Assembly (NCBI RefSeq): GCF_023284005.1 | Contig: NZ_JAKIKS010000051.1 | Span: 1-37,187 of the forward strand | Length of the DNA: 37,187 nucleotides | Direction of reading: 5' to 3' | DNA from: Shewanella surugensis | GTDB taxonomy: Bacteria; Pseudomonadota; Gammaproteobacteria; Enterobacterales; Shewanellaceae | Shown: positions 8,858 to 18,611 of the stretch, one piece after another | How the letters are laid out: each line of letters starts with the position of its first letter | Position numbering within the stretch: position 1 is the first letter of the stretch | The notes under the pieces: model-generated | Databases searched by the model: none | Seen by the model: only the letters and a program-made list of their open reading frames with translations | What the model was told of the DNA's origin: nothing | Translations under genes and position numbers: made by a program

Positions 8858-11800
8858 ATGGCACGTTTTTTTATTGATCGTCCTATATTTGCTTGGGTTA
8901 TTGCCATTATTATCATGTTGTTTGGCGCGCTAGGAATAGCGCGTTTACCGATTTCTCAATACCCCGATATTGCGCCACCAACAATCACCATTACGGCCTA
9001 TTATTCCGGCGCATCAGCAGAAACGATGCAAAACAGTGTGACGCAAGTGATAGAGCAGCAAATGATTGGCTTAGATCATTTACGTTATATATCATCGAGT
9101 AGTGATAGCTCTGGCTCCGCAACGATTACGTTAACCTTTAATGCAGAAGCCGATCCGGATATTGCTCAAGTTCAAGTGCAGAATAAACTTCAGTTAGCGA
9201 CCCCTTTATTGCCCGCAGAAGTGCAAAGTCAGGGGATCAGTGTTAACAAGTCGAGCGCTGGTTTCTTGATGGTGATAGGTTTTGTTTCTGACGATGGCTC
9301 TATGTCAAAAAGTGACATTGCCGATTATGTGGGATCAAATTTACAAGAGCCCATAAATCGTATTTCAGGTGTGGGGGAAGTAAAAGTTTTTGGGGCGGAA
9401 TATGCGATGCGTATTTGGCTAAACCCCTTAAAATTAACTAAATATAATTTAACCAGTATTGATATAGAATCGGCGATTACCGCTCAAAATGCACAAGTGA
9501 CATCGGGTCAGCTAGGGGGGCTACCTGCAACCGCTGGCCAAGAATTAAATGCAACCATTACTGCTCAAAGTCGGTTGCAAACCGCGCAGCAATTTAAAGA
9601 TATTATTATCAAATCGGATTCAGCTGGTAGTTTGGTTCATTTATCCGATGTGGCAAGAGTGGAACTGGGATCTGAAGATTATTCAGTGAACTCGTTTTAC
9701 AATGGTAAACCGGCTTCTGGAATGGCAGTGGTGTTGGCTACTGGAGCCAATGCATTAGCAACCGCTGAAGCTGTTAAAGCTAAAGTTAATGAGATGAAGC
9801 CGTACTTCCCCGAAGGGATGGAAGTGGTTTACCCTTTTGATACCACTCCTTTCATCGCAAAGTCGATTGAGAATGTGGTGCAAACGTTGTTTGAAGCCAT
9901 TGTACTCGTGTTCTTGATTATGTACCTTTTTTTACAAAATTTTAGAGCGACATTAATTCCAACGATTGCTGTACCTGTGGTGTTATTAGGAACGTTTGCT
10001 GTGCTGTCTTTTGCTGGTTTTTCAATTAATACCTTAACCATGTTTGCGATGGTCTTGGCGATTGGATTATTAGTCGATGATGCCATTGTGGTGGTTGAAA
10101 ATGTTGAGCGGATAATGGAAGAAGAAGGGCTCAGTCCATTAGAGGCGACGAAGAAATCGATGGGACAGATCACGGGCGCTTTAGTTGGTATTGGCCTCAC
10201 ATTATCGGCCGTTTTTGTACCCATGGCCTTTATGTCAGGTTCTACCGGTGTGATATATCGTCAGTTCTCTATTACGATTGTTTCCGCAATGGCGCTATCG
10301 GTGTTGGTTGCATTAATACTCACTCCTGCACTCTGTGCCACCTTACTTAAGCCTGTTGTTAAAGGAGAATTACATCAGCAAACCGGTTTTTTTGGTTGGT
10401 TTAATCGTAATTTAGATAAGCAATTAAATCGTTATCAAGCTAACGTTTCCAGTATGATAAAACGTACTGGCAGAGTGATGCTTATTTATTTAGTACTTAT
10501 TGGTATTGTTGCTTGGATGTTTGTTCGTATGCCGGCGGCTTTTTTCCCTGAAGAAGATCAAGGTGTGTTATTTACTCAAGTTGCATTACCGATTAACGCC
10601 TCTTTGGAGCAGACTGAAGCTGTAATAGGGAAGGCCACTGATTATTATCTGACGAAAGAATCGAAAAATGTTCGTTCCGTCTTTGGTGTGGCCGGGTTTA
10701 ACTTTTCCGGTAGTGGTCAGAATATGGGGATGGCTTTTGTTGGTTTAAAAGATTGGTCTGAGCGCAAAGGGGTTGGGCAAGATGTTCAATCGATTGCCAA
10801 TCGAGCAATCGTGGCGTTCTCTCAATTTAAGGAAGCTGTGGTCTTGGCTTTTGCACCGCCTGCCGTTATTCAATTGGGCACCTCTAATGGTTTTGATTTT
10901 TACTTACAAGATAAAAATGGTCAAGGGCATGAAAAGTTAATGCAGGCCAAAGATCAATTACTGGCATTAGCGGCTAAAGATCCAAAGCTTGTGGGTGTGC
11001 GAATGAATGGTTTGGAGGATGCTCCAACCTATCAGCTGCATATCGATTATGCCAAATTGAGTGCATTAGGTGTGAGTATTAGTGATGCAACAAGTGTATT
11101 AACAACGGGTTGGGCAAGCGATTATGTTGATGACTTCATTGATCGCGGTCGAGTGAAAAAAGTCTATGTCCAAGGTGATGCCAAGTACCGCATGCAGCCT
11201 GATAACCTCAATGACTGGTATGTTAAAAACTCCCAAGATCAGCTGGTACCTTTTTCTGCTTTTACAACGGGTAGTTGGAAATTTAGTTCCCCTGGATTAC
11301 AACGATTTAATGGATTATCGGCGGTGGATATTCAAGGATCAAGTGTGTCTGGAGTCAGTTCTGGTGAGGCTATGCAGGAAATGGAAAAGCTGGTTAAACA
11401 ATTACCCGCTGGATTTGGTATTGAGTGGAATGGATTATCCTATGAAGAGCAGTTATCTGGCGGACAAGCGCCTGCACTTTATGTCTTATCTATTGCTTTT
11501 GTTTTCTTAGTGCTTGCGGCTTTGTATGAAAGTTGGTCTGTTCCATTGGCGGTTATTCTCGTGGTGCCGTTGGGGGTTGTGGGGGCACAATTAGCGATGA
11601 GTAGTCGTGGCTTGGCCAATGATATTTTCTTTCAAGTGGGGTTATTAACAACGATTGGCTTAGCGACCAAAAATGCCATTTTAATCATTGAGTTTGCTAA
11701 GCGATATTATGATGGGGGCGATAGTTTAGTCGATGCAACGTTACACGCTATAAAAGTGCGTTTGAGGCCTATTTTGATGACATCACTGGCATTTGGACTG

Positions 11801-11995
11801 GGTGTGTTACCACTGGCTTTAAGTACTGGTGTTGGTGCGGGGAGTCAAAATGCGATAGGTACTGGGGTTGTAGGAGGCATGCTTAGCGGGACTTTCTTAG
11901 GGATTTTCTTTATTCCTATTTTCTTTGTGATAGTCGAGCGTCTATTTAGTTCTAAAGAAAAACAACTGGGTATGAAGAAAGGAGATACAGAATAG
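8858..11995 (+). CDS. RND multidrug efflux transporter, AcrB/MexB (HAE1) family
   Basis: This 1045-residue proton-driven pump is the standard length for HAE1 transporters. It opens with the hallmark [18 protein letters not shown] and has two sets of six membrane helices separated by large periplasmic porter loops. The proton-relay residues are present: Asp407-Asp408 in [16 protein letters not shown] and Lys938 in [13 protein letters not shown], equivalent to AcrB D407/D408/K940. It should assemble as a trimer with the upstream adaptor and a TolC-type channel encoded elsewhere. No TolC homologue or TetR-type repressor is in the window. A multidrug or solvent export role is the family expectation; the specific substrate is unknown. 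Confidence 0.95.
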   Translation: MARFFIDRPIFAWVIAIIIMLFGALGIARLPISQYPDIAPPTITITAYYSGASAETMQNSVTQVIEQQMIGLDHLRYISSSSDSSGSATITLTFNAEADPDIAQVQVQNKLQLATPLLPAEVQSQGISVNKSSAGFLMVIGFVSDDGSMSKSDIADYVGSNLQEPINRISGVGEVKVFGAEYAMRIWLNPLKLTKYNLTSIDIESAITAQNAQVTSGQLGGLPATAGQELNATITAQSRLQTAQQFKDIIIKSDSAGSLVHLSDVARVELGSEDYSVNSFYNGKPASGMAVVLATGANALATAEAVKAKVNEMKPYFPEGMEVVYPFDTTPFIAKSIENVVQTLFEAIVLVFLIMYLFLQNFRATLIPTIAVPVVLLGTFAVLSFAGFSINTLTMFAMVLAIGLLVDDAIVVVENVERIMEEEGLSPLEATKKSMGQITGALVGIGLTLSAVFVPMAFMSGSTGVIYRQFSITIVSAMALSVLVALILTPALCATLLKPVVKGELHQQTGFFGWFNRNLDKQLNRYQANVSSMIKRTGRVMLIYLVLIGIVAWMFVRMPAAFFPEEDQGVLFTQVALPINASLEQTEAVIGKATDYYLTKESKNVRSVFGVAGFNFSGSGQNMGMAFVGLKDWSERKGVGQDVQSIANRAIVAFSQFKEAVVLAFAPPAVIQLGTSNGFDFYLQDKNGQGHEKLMQAKDQLLALAAKDPKLVGVRMNGLEDAPTYQLHIDYAKLSALGVSISDATSVLTTGWASDYVDDFIDRGRVKKVYVQGDAKYRMQPDNLNDWYVKNSQDQLVPFSAFTTGSWKFSSPGLQRFNGLSAVDIQGSSVSGVSSGEAMQEMEKLVKQLPAGFGIEWNGLSYEEQLSGGQAPALYVLSIAFVFLVLAALYESWSVPLAVILVVPLGVVGAQLAMSSRGLANDIFFQVGLLTTIGLATKNAILIIEFAKRYYDGGDSLVDATLHAIKVRLRPILMTSLAFGLGVLPLALSTGVGAGSQNAIGTGVVGGMLSGTFLGIFFIPIFFVIVERLFSSKEKQLGMKKGDTE

Positions 11996-12012
11996 TTTAC
12001 GTATGCTTTTTT

Positions 12013-12045
12013 ATATCCAAGCCCTAAACTAAAGAGCTTGGATAT
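12013..12045 (+). terminator. Hairpin between efflux operon and phosphatase gene
   Basis: ATATCCAAGC and GCTTGGATAT form a perfect 10-bp stem with a 13-nt loop, 18 bases after the pump stop. The T-run is upstream (12007-12012) rather than downstream, so termination strength on the plus strand is uncertain. It sits between two convergent genes and may serve both. Confidence 0.5.
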
Positions 12046-12083
12046 GATTATTTATTGAATCAAAATCATATAACATTTTTCTA

Positions 12084-13062
12084 TTATTGATGGGTTATTG
12101 TTCCAAATCCTGTTTCACTAATAGAGCCATCTTCTTCAATGATTTCTATGAGATCATCATTGGTGATTTTTAGTGCTTGTAGTTTGCCATTACTATAGTA
12201 ACTCGACATACTGGTATCAATGCGCCATACCTTACCATCACAAGCTTGATTAATATTATCTTGTCTTGTATGGGCAATGACCATTCTTGTGGCATTCAAT
12301 TTCTTGAGTGTTGTCTCAAGTTGTTCACATACTTCCGTTGATACCTCATAACCATAGTCGCGGTTCCATAAGGGGCCACTACCTGATACCGAGTTGGGTC
12401 TATTTTTTTCTTGGCCTTGCATCCATGCACTAATCTCAGAGTTGATGCTATCTAAGCCATAATCTGCATGTTCAGGTGTTATCCCACCATGAACAAATAC
12501 TGTCTCACCGATAACGACAACAGAATTATGCGTGGCGAGTATTTGTGCATAAGGACCTGCGGGTTTAAAAGCAACAGCGCGTCCACGGTGTTCCTCCTCT
12601 TTTATTGCGAGGACGTCCTTATCAGTAATATCAGCATTGTAATAAGATTGAAATTGTTCAAAACCACCATCAGTAATGTATCTGAAATCGAGTTCAACAT
12701 TCATGGTTTCATGATTGCCGTTTAATACAATAACTTCACCGCCAGCAATAGCCGCTTCATTTATTAGGACTTCAAATAGGTCGAGGATTTCTTTCTCAGT
12801 ATCGCCTCTATCAAGTTGATCACCTACTTTGTACGAGTGTTTTTGTTCCACCTATCCAACTATTGTTTTCGTCAATAAGTTGAGCAGCTTTGAGTATGGT
12901 GAGCATTGCAGTAAAGTCACCGTGTAGATCACCTATGGCGATGACGGTTTCTTTGGCGTTAATATAAGTATCTGGGCGTGCTTGTGAGAATTGGGTTACG
13001 CTGACAAGTACAGTCATGACGGATAATTTTGCAAATAAATGTTTACTGATTTTAATGAACAT
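12084..13062 (-). pseudogene. Shewanella-like periplasmic protein phosphatase, broken by a frameshift
   Basis: Two overlapping minus-strand frames together encode one calcineurin-like metallophosphatase. The first part (13062 to about 12830) has a signal peptide ending at FSQA and metal motif GDLHGD. The second part (down to 12084) has GDQLDRGD, GNHE, the His motif LATHNS, FVHGG and IAHT. The order and motifs match Shewanella-like (Shelph) phosphatases. Frame one reads ...GGTKTLVQSR and stops; frame two carries on at VGDQLDRGD. Removing one A from the AAA read on the minus strand (plus 12828-12830) restores ...TLVQVGDQLDRGD. Neither half holds all metal ligands, so the gene is inactive unless this is a sequencing error. 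Confidence 0.85.
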
Positions 13063-13246
13063 TTTATGTTGTAGAATGTATTTTCGATAGAAAATCTAGC
13101 ATATAATAAAATTGCAATATCTTGATTTTAAGTGGTTATTTGTGTTTTTTACTGGGTTCTTGGTATGGGGTGATTTTTATCCGATTTTCTCGAGAAGATC
13201 AGTCTCTAGTGCAAGGAATACTTTAATATAAATAAGACTAGAGCGG

Positions 13247-13368
13247 GAAAAAAGACCCATTAGAATGGGTCAGGGGATCATTATCACTTACTGAGTCGCT
13301 TGTTTGACTATCTTATTTAAAAATATTCAATTAAGTTAAAGTCAGTTAAGCGATTAGCTTCATAATAT
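13247..13368 (-). ncRNA. Putative small RNA, tandem copy A
   Basis: On the minus strand a TATACT -10 box (13380-13375) is followed by a conserved start, TGAAGCTAATCGCTTAA, which can form an AAGC/GCTT hairpin. The unit ends in an intrinsic terminator: the GACCCAT/ATGGGTC stem at 13254-13271 and then Ts at 13253-13247. No start codon with a ribosome binding site or reading frame is shared by the copies, so an RNA product is inferred. The predicted length is about 120 nt. The nearest downstream gene on this strand is the broken phosphatase. Confidence 0.6.
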
Positions 13369-13374
13369 GGAGTG

Positions 13375-13420
13375 AGTATAAAAGTGTTTGTCTGTATTGC
13401 TGCTGAATACCAGCATCGAA
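13375..13420 (-). promoter_or_regulatory. Promoter and conserved upstream element of sRNA copy A (shared with B and C)
   Basis: On the minus strand GTATTCAGCAGCAATACAG precedes -10 TATACT by about 14 bases. The same block recurs at 13591-13627 before copy B, and diverged before copy C. The inverted repeat GTATT-N7-AATAC has the form of a regulator site and replaces a recognisable -35 box. Confidence 0.5.
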
Positions 13421-13441
13421 GGATAACAATTAAAATCAGGC

Positions 13442-13584
13442 AAAAAAAAGACCCATAAAGATGGGTCAAAGGGGATCGTTTATCATTTACTGAGTCGCTT
13501 GTTTGCCTCTCATATTAAATAAAATGTGGATTAAACCAAATATTTAATTAAGTAAAGTAGGTTAAGCGATTAGCTTCACAATAG
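13442..13584 (-). ncRNA. Putative small RNA, tandem copy B
   Basis: This copy shares with copy A the -10 TATACT (13596-13591), the 5' hairpin TGAAGCTAATCGCTTAA, the 3' segment AAGCGACTCAGTAAATGATAA and the terminator (GACCCAT/ATGGGTC stem 13450-13467, then eight Ts at 13449-13442). Upstream of the -10 it also shares GTATTCAGCAGCAATACAG, which contains the inverted repeat GTATT-N7-AATAC. No -35 TTGACA is seen, so activator-dependent transcription is plausible. The predicted length is about 140 nt. Confidence 0.62.
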
Positions 13585-13657
13585 AGGCCTAGTATAAAAG
13601 GACTTACCTGTATTGCTGCTGAATACCTGCATAGAATGATAACAATTAAAATCAGGC

Positions 13658-13751
13658 AAAAAAAAGACCCATATGAATGGGTCAAAGGGATAGTTTTTAC
13701 TTACTTATCACTTAGCTTAAAACTTAAATTAAGCGATAGGCTTCACAATAT
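13658..13751 (-). ncRNA. Putative small RNA, tandem copy C
   Basis: This shorter copy has -10 TATACT (13763-13758), a 5' segment TATTGTGAAGCCTATCGCTTAA and a terminator stem at 13666-13683 followed by eight Ts (13665-13658). The upstream element is diverged (ATTCAGCCTTAATACAG). The middle region differs from copies A and B, so the variable central part may carry the target specificity. The predicted length is about 94 nt. Confidence 0.58.
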
Positions 13752-13914
13752 AGAATGAGTATAAAGAATATCAGCTGTATTAAGGCTGAATGTCATTACA
13801 CAATAACGGCGAGTAAAAATTGCGGTATTGTGTTTTAGAGGACGAATGAGTTAACGAAGAGAGATTGATTTAGTCGTAATCAACAATAACAGATGATAAG
13901 TGATAGAAATATAG

Positions 13915-14029
13915 GAAAAAAAAGACCCAGAAAATCTGGGTCAAAAAGGCATTATTAGTCGGTTAGAGCTAATGCACATAATTTACTCGATTTACAAAAG
14001 CATGTATCTTAGATTAATAGCGTATTGAC
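13915..14029 (-). ncRNA. Putative small RNA, tandem copy D (most diverged)
   Basis: The terminator stem GACCCAGA/TCTGGGTC at 13924-13942 is followed by nine Ts (13923-13915). It keeps the GACCC...GGGTC design of the other copies, with compensating changes that preserve pairing. A TATAAT -10 box is at 14041-14036. The body lacks the TGAAGC...GCTTAA hairpin, so this is either the most diverged copy or an unrelated RNA sharing a terminator. Confidence 0.42.
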
Positions 14030-14041
14030 TATTGCATTATA

Positions 14042-14514
14042 TTGGTTTGACGATCCTAACTTCATGTTTGTTATTTAATTTTATTTTTTATTTTAAATGT
14101 TTTTATTTATTTTAAAAAAGGGATAAATAAGCATGCTAGGTCAGCTTTACTTTCTTTATTACTTGAAAATTAAAGGTTTATTATAAATGTGTGTTTTGTG
14201 AACCAAATGAATGATAGTGACCTTTTAAATGAACTCTCGCTGTGATAAAAACAATTTAATTGTAACGATATATGTCTTATTTACTTCTTTTAGTGGTTTA
14301 TTTTAAAATTCACTATCGAGTTGAATGGTCTTAATAGTGGCTTTTTCCATCTAAATGATGGAGAGTAGTGTTATAAAATGCATTAAATACTATTTATAGG
14401 CTCATGAATATCGATGAGTTGCTAATAAAGAGTTGAATATTATTTCATGCTAAATTTTTTGTTAACATATGCCACTTATTTGATAATAAGTGAAGATAGG
14501 ATAGGGCCGCAGTG
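14042..14514. other. AT-rich intergenic region before the LemA-like gene
   Basis: About 470 bases without a supportable gene. The only structure seen is ACTTATT-TGAT-AATAAGT (14474-14491), a short inverted repeat 24 bases before the start of the LemA-like gene, which could be an operator or a 5'-UTR hairpin. Confidence 0.45.
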
Positions 14515-15057
14515 ATGAAAGGATTAGTACTGGTAATCGGTTTAGTATTTGTTATTAGCTATTTATGGGCGATGAGCTTGTTTAAAAAACGAGATGCAGC
14601 TCAAGAAGCTTTGCACATTATGGATGGGTTTCTAGCAAAACAAATAACCTTGGTGACTCAGTTGTTAGCTTCTCAATTAAAGGACGATACTGAACAAGGA
14701 GCAAGGGTCACAGCGATAGATAAAATATCGATACAATTGGCTGGTGATTATGACACATTAAATCACAGTGCAATTGAGCAGCATTTTTACGGTATGCTTA
14801 TGCTTAATCAAACGATGTTACCTTTCCTCACCGAACTAGAAACCAATAATCAATTAGTACAAGAAGCGGGATTACTAGAGACTGTGCAATCATACCAAGA
14901 TTTAGGGCATTCGATTAAAGATGCTTATCAGTTTTATAATGTTTCAGTGAGTGAATTAAATACCGCAGTGCATGTTTTCCCTGGATCGTTAATAGCTTCT
15001 CTTATGAGAGTCGAAAGCATGCCTTTATATCCTATTAAACGAGTATTAACAAAATAA
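14515..15057 (+). CDS. LemA-family-like membrane-anchored protein
   Basis: This 180-residue protein has one N-terminal membrane helix (GLVLVIGLVFVISYLWAM) and a helical rest. The C-terminal part, with an aromatic Y-N-x-x-V-x-x-L-N-x-A-V-x-x-F-P pattern and then an SLIASLM segment, matches the LemA signature. LemA proteins are inner-membrane proteins of poorly defined function. ATG at 14515 is chosen with GATAGGG upstream; GTG three bases earlier is also possible. The middle is shorter and more diverged than in typical LemA, so the family call is moderate. It is a single-gene unit ended by the hairpin at 15110-15140. Confidence 0.65.
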   Translation: MKGLVLVIGLVFVISYLWAMSLFKKRDAAQEALHIMDGFLAKQITLVTQLLASQLKDDTEQGARVTAIDKISIQLAGDYDTLNHSAIEQHFYGMLMLNQTMLPFLTELETNNQLVQEAGLLETVQSYQDLGHSIKDAYQFYNVSVSELNTAVHVFPGSLIASLMRVESMPLYPIKRVLTK

Positions 15058-15109
15058 AGACAGCCCCTTTAAGGGAGGTTACGGTTTTTTCAAGGTGAAT
15101 TCGATGTGT

Positions 15110-15140
15110 AATACCCATCCTTCTTAGAAGGATGGGTATT
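15110..15140. terminator. Bidirectional terminator between lemA-like gene and rlmJ
   Basis: A perfect 14-bp stem (AATACCCATCCTTC with GAAGGATGGGTATT) and a 3-nt loop lie between two convergent genes. Short T-rich sequence follows on the plus strand. Confidence 0.82.
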
Positions 15141-15191
15141 AATTTGGTCGTATTACTCAAATTACCACATCAGATTACGGGTATTTATATC

Positions 15192-16034
15192 TTATTCATT
15201 AACTTCTAGTTTAACGGTGACTTTGCCATTATGTTTCCCGAGTAAAGGAGCAAGGGTCGCTAATGTTTCGGTTGCAATAGCTTCTAATTTCCAAGGAGGG
15301 TTAATCACCCATAAACCTGCTGCTGTCATACCAAATTCATCACTATCTGCTTTGAGCGCTTGCTCAATGCGTAATTGATTTTTGATCCCAGAGTTGGTTA
15401 AAAGCTGAAGCATTGCTTCAGTTTGTTGACGATTAACCACTGGATACCACAGCATATAAACGCCTGTTGAAAAACGCTTATGTGCTTTGATAATGGCATT
15501 AGCGACATCGATGTAATCATCTTTTATTTCATAGCTTGGATCGATCAAAATGACGCCGCGTCGTTCAATCGGAGGAACTGCGGAGATCATGCCTTTTAGA
15601 CCATCTTTTTTGATCACGCGGATTTGTTTATCACCTTCAAATTGCTCTGCTAATAATAGATGATCAGTACTATGAATTTCATGCAGTACCATACGATCTT
15701 TAGGGCGCATATTCATATCAACAAAGGCGGGTGACCCAGGATAAAATGCAAGTTTATCGGGATCGGGATTAAAGTGTTTCACATCGGTGATATATTGAGC
15801 CAGTGGAGCCGGTAAGTCAGATTTATCCCATAATTTAGCGATACCTTCGAGGTATTCCCCCGTTTTTTGAGCGAAGCTATCAGTCAGCGCATATCCTCCG
15901 GCGCCAGCATGTGTGTCGATATAAGCCAGTGGCTTATCTTTCTTATGAAGTAAGGTAAGCACTTGAAGTAACATACTATGCTTTAATACATCGGCAAAAT
16001 TTCCTGCATGATAACCGTGACGATAACTGAGCAT
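15192..16034 (-). CDS. rlmJ: 23S rRNA (adenine(2030)-N6)-methyltransferase
   Basis: This 280-residue enzyme methylates A2030 of 23S rRNA. The start at 16034 (MLSYRHGYHAGNFADVLKH) is the family's conserved opening and has AGGG upstream; a longer in-frame extension to 16157 is not supported. The S-adenosylmethionine motif region DTHAGAGGY and the catalytic DPSYE motif (IV, for N6-adenine transfer; DPPY/DPSY type) are present. It is divergent from rsmJ, with about 130 bases between the starts. It is a housekeeping gene, conserved but usually not essential. Confidence 0.95.
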   Translation of the reverse strand: MLSYRHGYHAGNFADVLKHSMLLQVLTLLHKKDKPLAYIDTHAGAGGYALTDSFAQKTGEYLEGIAKLWDKSDLPAPLAQYITDVKHFNPDPDKLAFYPGSPAFVDMNMRPKDRMVLHEIHSTDHLLLAEQFEGDKQIRVIKKDGLKGMISAVPPIERRGVILIDPSYEIKDDYIDVANAIIKAHKRFSTGVYMLWYPVVNRQQTEAMLQLLTNSGIKNQLRIEQALKADSDEFGMTAAGLWVINPPWKLEAIATETLATLAPLLGKHNGKVTVKLEVNE

Positions 16035-16167
16035 TGAGATCCCTGATGAAAGAGGTGTATTGAATATGCTGTGAATTATACCTGTGCTTAATTGAATAAT
16101 GAAGATATTAACTTGGGTAGGCTTTTGGCATAATAAAGACAACTTAAATATTGGCATTCGAGATATC

Positions 16168-16929
16168 GTGACTTTAGTGGATCAGTCTGTACCCGTTTTT
16201 TTTAACCGACACTTTCCTTCTCTTGAGGCGATCTGTGATCGTTGGCAGTTATATTTTGATAAAAATGCGCAGTTTGAACTCGTTTTTGAGCAAAACACCT
16301 TGGTGCTACTTAAGCGGGATGAGCCTAAATTAACAGGCATCTCTGTTGATTTTGTCTCAGGTGCTGTTGCGCATAGGCGCAAGTTTGGCGGCGGCAGAGG
16401 TCAGTCAATTGCAAAGGCTGTTGGGTTGAAAAATGGGATGACGCCGACGGTGGTCGATGGAACGGCGGGACTCGGTCGAGATGCTTTTGTATTAGCGAGT
16501 TTAGGATGCCATGTGACTATGATAGAGCGCCATCCTGTTGTAGGGGCCTTGCTTGAAGATGGCTTACGTCGTGCCTATGAGGATGCTGAGATTGGCGAAT
16601 GGATGCAATCACGCATGCGATTGCTCCCTGGCTCAAACTTAAGTCAGCTGCAACAAGGTTTATCTGATATTGATGTGGTATACCTCGATCCCATGTATCC
16701 TCACCGTGATAAATCTGCGTTAGTAAAAAAAGAAATGCGCGTTTTTCAATCTTTGGTCGGCGCCGATCTCGATGCAGATGACTTACTCACTCCTGCGATG
16801 GCATTAGCTAATAAAAGAGTGGTGGTTAAACGACCTGATTATGCTGAAAATCTTAACGGCGTGAAACCGAGTACCGTGATAAAAACGAAGAAAAATCGTT
16901 TTGATGTGTATGTCAAAGCAGCAATGTAA
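16168..16929 (+). CDS. rsmJ: 16S rRNA (guanine(1516)-N2)-methyltransferase
   Basis: This 253-residue enzyme makes m2G1516 in 16S rRNA. Visible motifs are [26 protein letters not shown], the SAM-binding [19 protein letters not shown], the catalytic [19 protein letters not shown] and [11 protein letters not shown], all shared with E. coli RsmJ. GTG at 16168 is preferred over an ATG at 16099: it places KRDEP at residue 49, close to E. coli residue 46, whereas the longer form adds 23 residues absent from the family. The island left boundary begins 26 bases after the stop. Confidence 0.93.
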   Translation: MTLVDQSVPVFFNRHFPSLEAICDRWQLYFDKNAQFELVFEQNTLVLLKRDEPKLTGISVDFVSGAVAHRRKFGGGRGQSIAKAVGLKNGMTPTVVDGTAGLGRDAFVLASLGCHVTMIERHPVVGALLEDGLRRAYEDAEIGEWMQSRMRLLPGSNLSQLQQGLSDIDVVYLDPMYPHRDKSALVKKEMRVFQSLVGADLDADDLLTPAMALANKRVVVKRPDYAENLNGVKPSTVIKTKKNRFDVYVKAAM

Positions 16930-16954
16930 TATTAACTCATTATAGGATAAAACC

Positions 16955-16968
16955 ATGATCGCAACAGG
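16955..16968 (+). repeat. Island left attachment repeat
   Basis: ATGATCGCAACAGG, identical to 33721-33734. It probably holds the original start codon of the peroxiredoxin gene: AGGAT lies 7-11 bases upstream, and the reading frame now stops after 14 codons inside the island. Across the junction CAACA-GGT-TGTTG forms a short inverted repeat that could be recombinase core-binding arms. Confidence 0.85.
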
Positions 16969-17029
16969 TTGTTGTTTAAAGCATACTTTATATTTATAGG
17001 GCTTAAAACCATACTAAAACTCATTATCA

Positions 17030-17075
17030 TCAATCTAATTAATAGTTCTTATTTTTGTAAGTGTGATTAGATTGA
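17030..17075. repeat. Inverted repeat near the island's left end
   Basis: TCAATCTAAT (17030-17039) and ATTAGATTGA (17066-17075) are perfect 10-bp inverted arms separated by 26 bases, 62 bases inside the left boundary and just upstream of the first recombinase gene. It is a candidate recombinase arm site or an operator autoregulating the trio. Confidence 0.55.
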
Positions 17076-17132
17076 TAGCAGAATTTGTACTATATCTACT
17101 AACAATATTTTTTAGATAAGGTACAGTTTTAG

Positions 17133-18611
17133 ATGGCTGCTTTGGTTAAAGTTCAAGCTAAAATAAAAGTAGATAATACAGGCGCATTGTTAAATATACC
17201 TGTATTACTCACTGAACATGGTGTTTTTGAACCTTTACTTGATTATATTGTGAGTCAGTCTAATAACCGTAGTCCTCCTTGGATGGATCGCGTCGTCTTT
17301 TCATGTCAACTCTTACTCGAGTATATGGAGGTTAACCGAGATTTATTTTCTGATCCTAAGCTGCTTTTTCAGTATTTTGTTCAGCGTTTATCCAATGGCA
17401 CAATGGATGAAAATGGAAACGATCCCTCCGGCTTGTTTTGGTTGCCAAGAAAAGTATCTAATGTTAATCAGCTCATTTCAGCGCTTAACGGTTTAACGGA
17501 TTGGTTGGTTATACACCATGAAACAATAGCCCTAAACCCATTTAATGAGGCATCATCGCATCAAGCACGCTTAAACTATGCTGCTTGGCATAAAAGAAAC
17601 CAGCACAACTTCCTTGGTCATATAAGGCCTCAAGGTTTGCCTGACTTAATGCGAAAAGCCAGAAAAGTAAGAGGTAAAAAGGATGTTATCAAGGTCGATG
17701 GCGATGCGATTTCCTTTCCTGAACAATTGTTTCAATCATTTTTTGTTAGAGGGGTTGGTGGTGCCAAGGATCATCGTGTAGCGATAAGAGATCAATTGAT
17801 CTTATTACTCATGCATGGCGCTGGAGTAAGGGAAAGTGATGCATTGCATCTGTGGGTAGATGATGTGTTTGAAGATCCCATAAATGATAATAACAGTGTC
17901 ATTGTGCGTCTATATCACCCTGAAGACGGTAAAGCCCCCAATAAATGGATAGGAAGGAAAAGGCAGTCAACACGTGCAGCTTATCTTGCTGAAAAATTTC
18001 ATCTGCCGCCACGAAATAAGCTTACAGGCACATCAAGAGTTGGCTGGAAAACACGTATTGTTGATCATAGCGATAACTACATACAACTACACTGGTTTCC
18101 CTCATATTATGGTGAGATCTTTGCGCTGCTATGGCGGCAATATTTATTGTATTTGTTACCTTTAGAGCGAAGCCATCCTTATGCTTTCGTGTCATTTTCC
18201 AGAGAAAGAATGGGTCACTCGTTAACGTTAAATGCGTTTAATCAAAGCTACAAAGCCGCGCTTGCAAGAATTGATCAAGTTGTATCAAAATCAGAAGGTA
18301 GAACTCCTCACAGCCATAGACATGCATATGGCCGTCGTATGTCTAATGCAGGCATTGATGTCAGGATCATAAAAAAAGCCCTTCACCATTCTTCATTGCT
18401 CTCTCAGGCTGTGTATACGCAACCTGGCGTTAGGGATGTCACATTAGCTTTTGAACAAGCGACACAAAAGTTAGCTGGGCAGCATGACACCCTATTCCGT
18501 GAAGAGGTTGAATTAAGCTGGAAGACTATTATGGAGCAGGGCTTTGATAATATTGATCCTGATGGTTTATTTTCAGGTCGCTTCCCTAAATTTAGGACGC
18601 CATCAACATGA
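17133..18611 (+). CDS. gmtY: Gamma-mobile-trio tyrosine recombinase (GmtY-like)
   Basis: This 492-residue site-specific recombinase has the full tyrosine-recombinase active site: Arg233 (HGAGVRESD), His393-x-x-Arg396 (HSHRHAYG), His419 in ALHHSSLLS and the nucleophile Tyr428 (AVYTQPG). The N-terminal part, about residues 1-180, would be the arm or core binding region. It overlaps the next gene by 4 bp (ATGA). The order of a ~490-residue recombinase, a ~870-residue recombinase-like protein and a ~220-residue third protein matches the gamma-mobile-trio (GMT) module of gammaproteobacterial islands. It is expected to cut and join at the 14-bp repeat. The name rests on architecture and motifs, not on alignment. 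Confidence 0.82.
   Translation: MAALVKVQAKIKVDNTGALLNIPVLLTEHGVFEPLLDYIVSQSNNRSPPWMDRVVFSCQLLLEYMEVNRDLFSDPKLLFQYFVQRLSNGTMDENGNDPSGLFWLPRKVSNVNQLISALNGLTDWLVIHHETIALNPFNEASSHQARLNYAAWHKRNQHNFLGHIRPQGLPDLMRKARKVRGKKDVIKVDGDAISFPEQLFQSFFVRGVGGAKDHRVAIRDQLILLLMHGAGVRESDALHLWVDDVFEDPINDNNSVIVRLYHPEDGKAPNKWIGRKRQSTRAAYLAEKFHLPPRNKLTGTSRVGWKTRIVDHSDNYIQLHWFPSYYGEIFALLWRQYLLYLLPLERSHPYAFVSFSRERMGHSLTLNAFNQSYKAALARIDQVVSKSEGRTPHSHRHAYGRRMSNAGIDVRIIKKALHHSSLLSQAVYTQPGVRDVTLAFEQATQKLAGQHDTLFREEVELSWKTIMEQGFDNIDPDGLFSGRFPKFRTPST

Noticed and set aside
9829..10224. 131-codon minus-strand open frame inside the RND pump gene
   Set aside because: It is antisense to the conserved AcrB proton-relay region and has Ser/Thr/Asn-rich shadow composition; no ribosome binding site.
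11166..11510. 114-codon plus-strand frame inside the pump gene
   Set aside because: It is an off-frame shadow of the AcrB coding sequence, with no supporting signal.
13247..13942. CRISPR array or tandem satellite
   Set aside because: Units are spaced 196-258 bases apart with long, partly conserved interiors, promoters and terminators, unlike CRISPR repeat-spacer spacing.
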